Positions 6,936 through 10,377 of a DNA stretch of 10,377 nt are shown here, in pieces. The translations under genes and the position numbers were made by a program. Position 1 is the stretch's first letter, and every line of letters begins with the position of its first letter. The stretch covers positions 1 to 10,377 of the forward strand of contig JALNWB010000140.1 of assembly GCA_023231105.1 (NCBI GenBank). The letters run 5' to 3'. Origin of the DNA: Ignavibacteriaceae bacterium (GTDB lineage: Bacteria > Bacteroidota > Ignavibacteria > Ignavibacteriales > Ignavibacteriaceae). The notes under the pieces are model-generated. The model searched no databases. It was not told the origin of the DNA and saw nothing but the letters and a program-made list of their open reading frames with translations.

Positions 6936-7556
6936 TTAATAAAATATTTTTTCTGCGTTTAACAAATCGGCTTCAGTATCAATATCATAATTGATTCCCA
7001 AATCTTCACATAAAAAAGAATTGCCCGAAAATACTTTCAAGACATCACGCAGAGTGGTTGTGTCTCTTTCTTTATTAATAGCCGCTTTAACTTTTTCGTT
7101 TATCAAAATCGGATGACCTTTTTTTCGTCTTCCGTTTTCAAGAAGCATTGCCGGTTGAATAAAATCATATTGCTTTTCAAATTCAAACTTTGTTTTCAGC
7201 AATCCGTAAGTTTCAATTGAAATGAAAGGCATATCAGCTAAAGCAATAAATACATTTTCGTATTGTGAGTTTTTCATTCCCGTTTTAATTGATGAGAACA
7301 TTCCGGCTTGATATTGTTGATTGCAAATTACTTTGATGTTTTCTGTTTCGACAAGTTTAGTTCGTTCGATCAATTCAACTAATTTATCAAAGTTGCAACC
7401 ACCGACAACGATAACTTCATCGCAAACGGTTTTCAATTTTTGTAATGAATGAAAAAGCAATGGGACATTTTGAATTTCAATTTCGATCTTCCATTTATTC
7501 ATTCGCGATGAATTTCCGGCAGCTAAAAGAATTCCCGAATAGTGGTTGCCGCTCAT
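6936..7556 (-). CDS. mocA: MocA/YgfJ-family nucleotidyltransferase (molybdenum cofactor cytidylyltransferase-like)
   Basis: MocA joins CMP to molybdopterin-Mo to make the dinucleotide cofactor of xanthine dehydrogenase-family enzymes; YgfJ is the paralogue found with selenium-dependent molybdenum hydroxylases. The 206-residue protein shows the nucleotide-binding loop ILLAAGNSSRM (9-19), QAGMFSSIKTG (83-93), the metal-binding ALADMPF (105-111, with D108), KGHPILI (146-152) and the C-terminal DIDTEADL (191-198). The loop reads SSRMNKWKIEI rather than the common SSRMGxxKLL, a deviation that could affect nucleotide choice. Its start lies one base after the stop of the threonine-synthase-like gene and no Shine-Dalgarno is visible, suggesting coupling. 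With xdhC three genes along, it supports a molybdenum hydroxylase maturation role for this operon. CTP versus another nucleotide cannot be decided here. Confidence 0.85.
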   Translation of the reverse strand: MSGNHYSGILLAAGNSSRMNKWKIEIEIQNVPLLFHSLQKLKTVCDEVIVVGGCNFDKLVELIERTKLVETENIKVICNQQYQAGMFSSIKTGMKNSQYENVFIALADMPFISIETYGLLKTKFEFEKQYDFIQPAMLLENGRRKKGHPILINEKVKAAINKERDTTTLRDVLKVFSGNSFLCEDLGINYDIDTEADLLNAEKIFY

Positions 7557-7557
7557 T

Positions 7558-8778
7558 TTAGTTGTTCAATTTTAATGCTTCAGAAATAATTTCTAAATCC
7601 GGAGGAAAAGTTTTTGGGAAATTAACTTTTTTAATTGCCGAATCAATATCTTTCAATCCGTGTCCGGTTAGAAGACAAACCACTTTTTCATCTTTTGAGA
7701 TTTTTTCTTTCATCTTCAACAAACCCGCAAACGAAGCGGCTGAAGAAGGCTCGCAGAATATTCCGGTTTTTTGCGAAAGCAGTTTTTGTGCGGAAAGAAT
7801 TTCATCGTCCGAAACCAAAACAACATCGCCACCGATTTCTTTTAACTCTGCAACAGCGCAATAACCGTTTCGCGCAACGTTTACAGAGATAGAATCGGCA
7901 ACTGTAGCAGCTTTGTAATTCAAATCCCACTTGTCAAAATGAAAAGCATCAAAAAGAAAGCGGCTTCCTTCCGCTTGCACGGCAATGATCTTCGGTAGGT
8001 TTTTGATTAGACCGATAAATTGCAAATCGAGAAAACCTTTTATAACACCACTTAACACAACACCGTCTCCCGCCGGTAGAAAAACGTAATCAATGTTTTT
8101 AAGTTGAGAAACCAATTCAAAAGAAGAAGTTTTTTTCCCTTCAATTGTCATTGGATTGTAGGCTGTATTTCTATTTAAGAAACCTGTTTGTTCCGTAAAC
8201 TTTAAAGAAAGATCAAACGCTTTATCGTAATCACCTTGAATAGGAATAAGTGTTGCACCATATTGCAAACATTGAACGAGTTTAGCTTTTGGTGCCGTCG
8301 AAGGCATAAAAATGAAAGCTTTTTGTCCGGCAGCAGCAGCAATTCCCGCCATTGATGAAGCAGCATTTCCCGTTGATGCGAGAACGATTTCTTGTAAACC
8401 GAATTTCTTTGCAAAGGCTGAAACAAGATACGAGGCTCTATCTTTATATGATCCGGTCGGATTTGTGCCATCAAATTTTAGAAAAATATTTTCCAATCCG
8501 TATTCATTTTGAAAATTCTTTGCATGAATAAGCGGTGTTTTACCAACGGGAAGATTTGGAAAATAACTTTTTTCTACCGGTAGATAATTGTGAATATCAA
8601 ATGAATCATTTTCGTTTTTGGAATTCAGGAATTCTTCGGGAAGTTGAACTTTGAGAATTCCCTTTAACGGTTTCCCTTCAAGATTTTCTTCACGGCATTG
8701 TGGACACAGCATTAAATCCTTTGTGATTTCGTACTGTGTTCCGCATTCGTTGCAAATATATTTGAATTGGTTTTTCAT
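7558..8778 (-). CDS. Threonine synthase-like PLP enzyme with N-terminal zinc ribbon
   Basis: This 406-residue fold-type-II PLP enzyme begins with a four-cysteine zinc ribbon (C9, C12, C25, C28; ICNECG and LCPQC), as in archaeal/bacterial threonine synthases and the related cysteate synthases. PLP motifs are clear: GTNPTGSYKDRAS with K112, LASTGNAASSMAG (N138), PAGDGVVLSGV (236-245), EPSSAASFAGL (343-353) and LLTGHGLKD (369-377). General annotation would call it threonine synthase (O-phosphohomoserine to threonine). However, it lies inside a ygeY/ygeW/mocA/xdhC operon with no other threonine genes, where a YgeX-type diaminopropionate ammonia-lyase is usual. A catabolic lyase or beta-replacement role is an alternative. 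No Shine-Dalgarno precedes the ATG. A 90-bp gap containing a nested inverted repeat separates it from ygeW, and mocA follows after one base. Confidence 0.8.
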   Translation of the reverse strand: MKNQFKYICNECGTQYEITKDLMLCPQCREENLEGKPLKGILKVQLPEEFLNSKNENDSFDIHNYLPVEKSYFPNLPVGKTPLIHAKNFQNEYGLENIFLKFDGTNPTGSYKDRASYLVSAFAKKFGLQEIVLASTGNAASSMAGIAAAAGQKAFIFMPSTAPKAKLVQCLQYGATLIPIQGDYDKAFDLSLKFTEQTGFLNRNTAYNPMTIEGKKTSSFELVSQLKNIDYVFLPAGDGVVLSGVIKGFLDLQFIGLIKNLPKIIAVQAEGSRFLFDAFHFDKWDLNYKAATVADSISVNVARNGYCAVAELKEIGGDVVLVSDDEILSAQKLLSQKTGIFCEPSSAASFAGLLKMKEKISKDEKVVCLLTGHGLKDIDSAIKKVNFPKTFPPDLEIISEALKLNN

Positions 8779-8788
8779 ACTATTTTAA

Positions 8789-8864
8789 AATGGGACGCAG
8801 ATCTTTTAAGATACATTATGATCTTAGCAGATCATAAACAATCCTAATAAATCTGCGTCCTATT
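8789..8864. repeat. Nested inverted repeat (REP-like hairpin element) between ygeW and the threonine-synthase-like gene
   Basis: The outer arms GGACGCAGAT (8793-8802) and ATCTGCGTCC (8851-8860) are perfect 10-bp inverted repeats. They extend outward by one G-T pair and three A-T pairs to about 8789-8864. Inside is a second perfect hairpin, TTATGATCT (8816-8824), loop TAGC, AGATCATAA (8829-8837). The two are separated by AT-rich sequence that does not pair well. The element fills most of the 90-bp gap. Its GC-rich outer arms contrast with the AT-rich surroundings, and it resembles dispersed extragenic palindromes rather than a classical terminator. In the mRNA it would form a stem-loop just upstream of the threonine-synthase-like start and could affect processing or expression within the operon. 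Confidence 0.7.
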
Positions 8865-8868
8865 GAAT

Positions 8869-9879
8869 CTACATTGTTAGCGCCATTATTGCTTTTGCTG
8901 TATGCAGGCGATTTTCCGCTTCATCAAAAACAATTGAAATATTTGGATTATCTAAAATCTCATCGGTCACTTCATTACCGCGGTCTGCCGGTAAAGCATG
9001 CATGAGCTTAACGTTTTTGTCAGCAAGTTTAATTCGGTTGTCGTCGCAAATCCATGATTTATATTTATTGAGATTATCCTTCATTTCTTTTTTACATTCG
9101 GTTTCATTCTGTAAATAATGATCAACATCATAAAAACCAAAACCGCCCCAGTTTTTTGGAATAACAATATGAGCGCCTTCAAAAGCTTCATCCATTTTGT
9201 TGGTAAATTTAAGTGAACCACCACCGGCTGCGGCATTCTTATAAGCTTTGTCAACAATATTTTTGCTTAACGGAAATTCTTTCGGATGCGCAACGGTAAC
9301 ATCAATTCCGTAGCGCGGGAAAAGAAGAATTTGTGTTTGCGGAACGGAAAGCGGTTTGCTATGCGTGTCAGCGTAAGCCCATGATACAGTTACTTTCAAT
9401 CCCTTTGGATTTTTATCGAAGTGTTCGAATATCGTCATTAAATCTGCCAAACCTTGGAATGGATGGTAAACATCATCTTGCAACGACATAACCGGAACGG
9501 TTGCATTCGCTGCGAGTTCATCCAAATATTTTTTGCCGACACCGTAAAAACAATTTCTGCATGCGATGCCGTGTCCCATACGTGAAAGAATGATTGCCGT
9601 GTCTCTGGCGACTTCACCATGAGTGATTTGCATTTTGTCCGGCGTTAAATCGTGCGCGTGTCCACCGAGTTGCGTCATACCGGCTTCCATTGAGTTTCTT
9701 GTGCGTGTCGACTGCTCAAAGAAAATGGCGAACAATGTTTTGTCCTGCAATAAACGATGATATTCACCCATTGCAAATTTTCTTTTTAAATCAAATGCTA
9801 CTTCAAATGCTGTGTCAAGCTCTTGTTTTGACCAGTCATCATCTGAAAGAAAATGTTTTTTTGAAAGATCTGAAACCAT
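8869..9879 (-). CDS. ygeW: YgeW-like knotted aspartate/ornithine carbamoyltransferase-family protein
   Basis: This 336-residue transcarbamylase-family protein has the carbamoyl-phosphate loop STRTR at 57-61, ITHGEVARDTA (85-95), HPFQGLADL (139-147) for the HPxQ motif, SWAYADTHSKPLSVPQ (166-181), AHPKEF (198-202) and MHALPADRGNEVTDE (293-307). The WAY...KPLSVPQ signature is shared with E. coli YgeW, a knotted transcarbamylase linked to selenium/purine gene clusters whose substrate is not settled as far as I know. The fourth motif is HALPAD, whereas ornithine transcarbamylases and E. coli YgeW have HCLP, so the cysteine is Ala295. It is about 60 residues shorter than E. coli YgeW. GGAG lies 7 bases before the ATG (9887-9890 on the + strand). 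It follows ygeY by 34 bp. Ornithine carbamoyltransferase is a possible but less likely annotation, given the neighbours. Confidence 0.82.
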   Translation of the reverse strand: MVSDLSKKHFLSDDDWSKQELDTAFEVAFDLKRKFAMGEYHRLLQDKTLFAIFFEQSTRTRNSMEAGMTQLGGHAHDLTPDKMQITHGEVARDTAIILSRMGHGIACRNCFYGVGKKYLDELAANATVPVMSLQDDVYHPFQGLADLMTIFEHFDKNPKGLKVTVSWAYADTHSKPLSVPQTQILLFPRYGIDVTVAHPKEFPLSKNIVDKAYKNAAAGGGSLKFTNKMDEAFEGAHIVIPKNWGGFGFYDVDHYLQNETECKKEMKDNLNKYKSWICDDNRIKLADKNVKLMHALPADRGNEVTDEILDNPNISIVFDEAENRLHTAKAIMALTM

Positions 9880-9913
9880 AGTTTTTCTCCGAATTTATTT
9901 TTCTAATTAAATT

Positions 9914-10377
9914 TTAATACATTTCACAAAACAAAGCATAGAAAGCACTGGCTTTCACCAAATGTTCAACCGGGACTTTCTCATTCGGCGCGTGCGCCAT
10001 AACTTCGTTACCGGGACCAAAACCGATCACGGGAATTCCGTACATTCCATTGATTGAAATTCCGTTTGTTGAAAAAGTCCATTTATCAACAACAGGTTTT
10101 TCATTAAACAATTCTGTAAATACTTTTATTCCGGTTTGAATAACGGGATGGTTTTCTTCAAGTTTCCATGTGGGATAATATTTTTCCATACCATATTTTA
10201 AGCCGGTGAAAGCTGTTTCATCGTAATAAATCACTTCAACTTTTGCATTCATGCCTTTTACAATTTCTTCAACTTCTTTTACGGCAAGCTCTTTGTTTTC
10301 GCCCCAGGTCAATCTTCTGTCAAGATGAATTTTTGCGAAATCCGCAACCGCACAAAGCGAAGGACTTGAAGAAACAA
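9914..10377 (-). CDS. ygeY: YgeY-type M20 family metallohydrolase, C-terminal part (5' end outside window)
   Basis: The frame is open to the window edge, so the gene's start lies beyond 10377; the TTG at 10310-10312 is internal. The visible 154 residues begin in the M20 dimerisation domain, reading SSSPSLCAVADFAKIHLDRR then LTWGENKELAVKEVEEIV. This matches the ALADxxxISLDRRLTxGETKEL pattern I recall from E. coli YgeY. The C-terminal catalytic part follows, with STNGISINGMYGIPVIGFGP and GNEVMAHAPNEKVPVEHLVKA, where the AHAPNE histidine is the usual metal ligand of M20 peptidases and deacylases. YgeY is an unassigned hydrolase encoded with ygeW and ygeX near selenium-dependent molybdenum hydroxylases; amide or peptide bond cleavage is expected. 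ygeW follows after 34 bp on the same strand, so the two are very likely co-transcribed. Confidence 0.85.
   Translation of the reverse strand, partial: VSSSPSLCAVADFAKIHLDRRLTWGENKELAVKEVEEIVKGMNAKVEVIYYDETAFTGLKYGMEKYYPTWKLEENHPVIQTGIKVFTELFNEKPVVDKWTFSTNGISINGMYGIPVIGFGPGNEVMAHAPNEKVPVEHLVKASAFYALFCEMY

Noticed and set aside
7562..7892. Two + strand ORFs opposite the threonine-synthase-like gene
   Set aside because: Antisense shadows without domain features.
7558..8778. Firm assignment as thrC
   Set aside because: The fold and zinc ribbon fit, but the operon context is not threonine biosynthesis and related enzymes (cysteate synthase and others) share these motifs.
8793..8860. Inverted repeat as a simple rho-independent terminator
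   Set aside because: The arms are separated by 48 bases containing a second hairpin, there is no clean U-tract right after the stem in the operon direction, and the same-strand genes continue tightly spaced.
10310..10312. TTG as the start of the last - strand gene
   Set aside because: The frame continues to the window edge with typical YgeY residues, so the gene is partial.
3713..10377. Selenoprotein or in-frame UGA in the operon
   Set aside because: All reading frames are intact with ordinary stops; no UGA codon interrupts a conserved motif.
1..10377. CRISPR array, tRNA, transposase or phage genes
   Set aside because: No regularly spaced direct repeats, cloverleaf-like sequence or mobile-element proteins were seen on reading both strands.

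Overview
This AT-rich, gene-dense window most resembles the Bacteroidota/Chlorobi branch, possibly Ignavibacteriota. That is inferred from a DUF3943 protein, a DUF6132 protein and two PAP2-type proteins, and from several starts with little or no Shine-Dalgarno signal. No rRNA, tRNA, CRISPR array, transposase or selenocysteine gene was seen.

Left part, + strand (1-3711). The order is: 3' part of a DUF3943 gene cut by the window edge; an exported PAP2-type phosphatase with all three catalytic motifs; a 265-bp spacer holding what looks like a decayed small membrane-protein ORF; a second, divergent PAP2-type protein; a 160-bp spacer; and two overlapping small genes, a DUF6132 membrane protein and a DUF1858 redox-disulfide-type protein.

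Right part, - strand (3713-10377). Eight co-directional, tightly spaced genes form an apparent operon. In transcription order they are: ygeY (M20 hydrolase, 5' end outside the window), ygeW (knotted carbamoyltransferase family), a zinc-ribbon threonine-synthase-like PLP enzyme, a MocA/YgfJ-type nucleotidyltransferase, a 489-residue fold-type-II PLP enzyme, an XdhC/CoxI-type molybdenum hydroxylase maturation factor, a ThiS/MoaD-type sulfur carrier ending in Gly-Gly-Gly, and a short ThiF-type E1-like adenylyltransferase. A nested inverted repeat (about 8789-8864) sits in the only sizeable gap, between ygeW and the threonine-synthase-like gene.

ygeY, ygeW, mocA/ygfJ and xdhC-type genes belong to the set found with selenium-dependent molybdenum hydroxylases, a set also linked to anaerobic purine/urate breakdown. 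In the classical cluster the amino-acid-cleaving step is YgeX (2,3-diaminopropionate ammonia-lyase). No YgeX is visible here; two unrelated-looking fold-type-II PLP enzymes occupy that part of the operon, and a sulfur-carrier/activating-enzyme pair is added at its end. My inference is a variant of the YgeW/YgeY pathway with its own molybdenum-enzyme maturation and a dedicated sulfur (or selenium) relay. The hydroxylase itself and the start of the operon lie outside the window.
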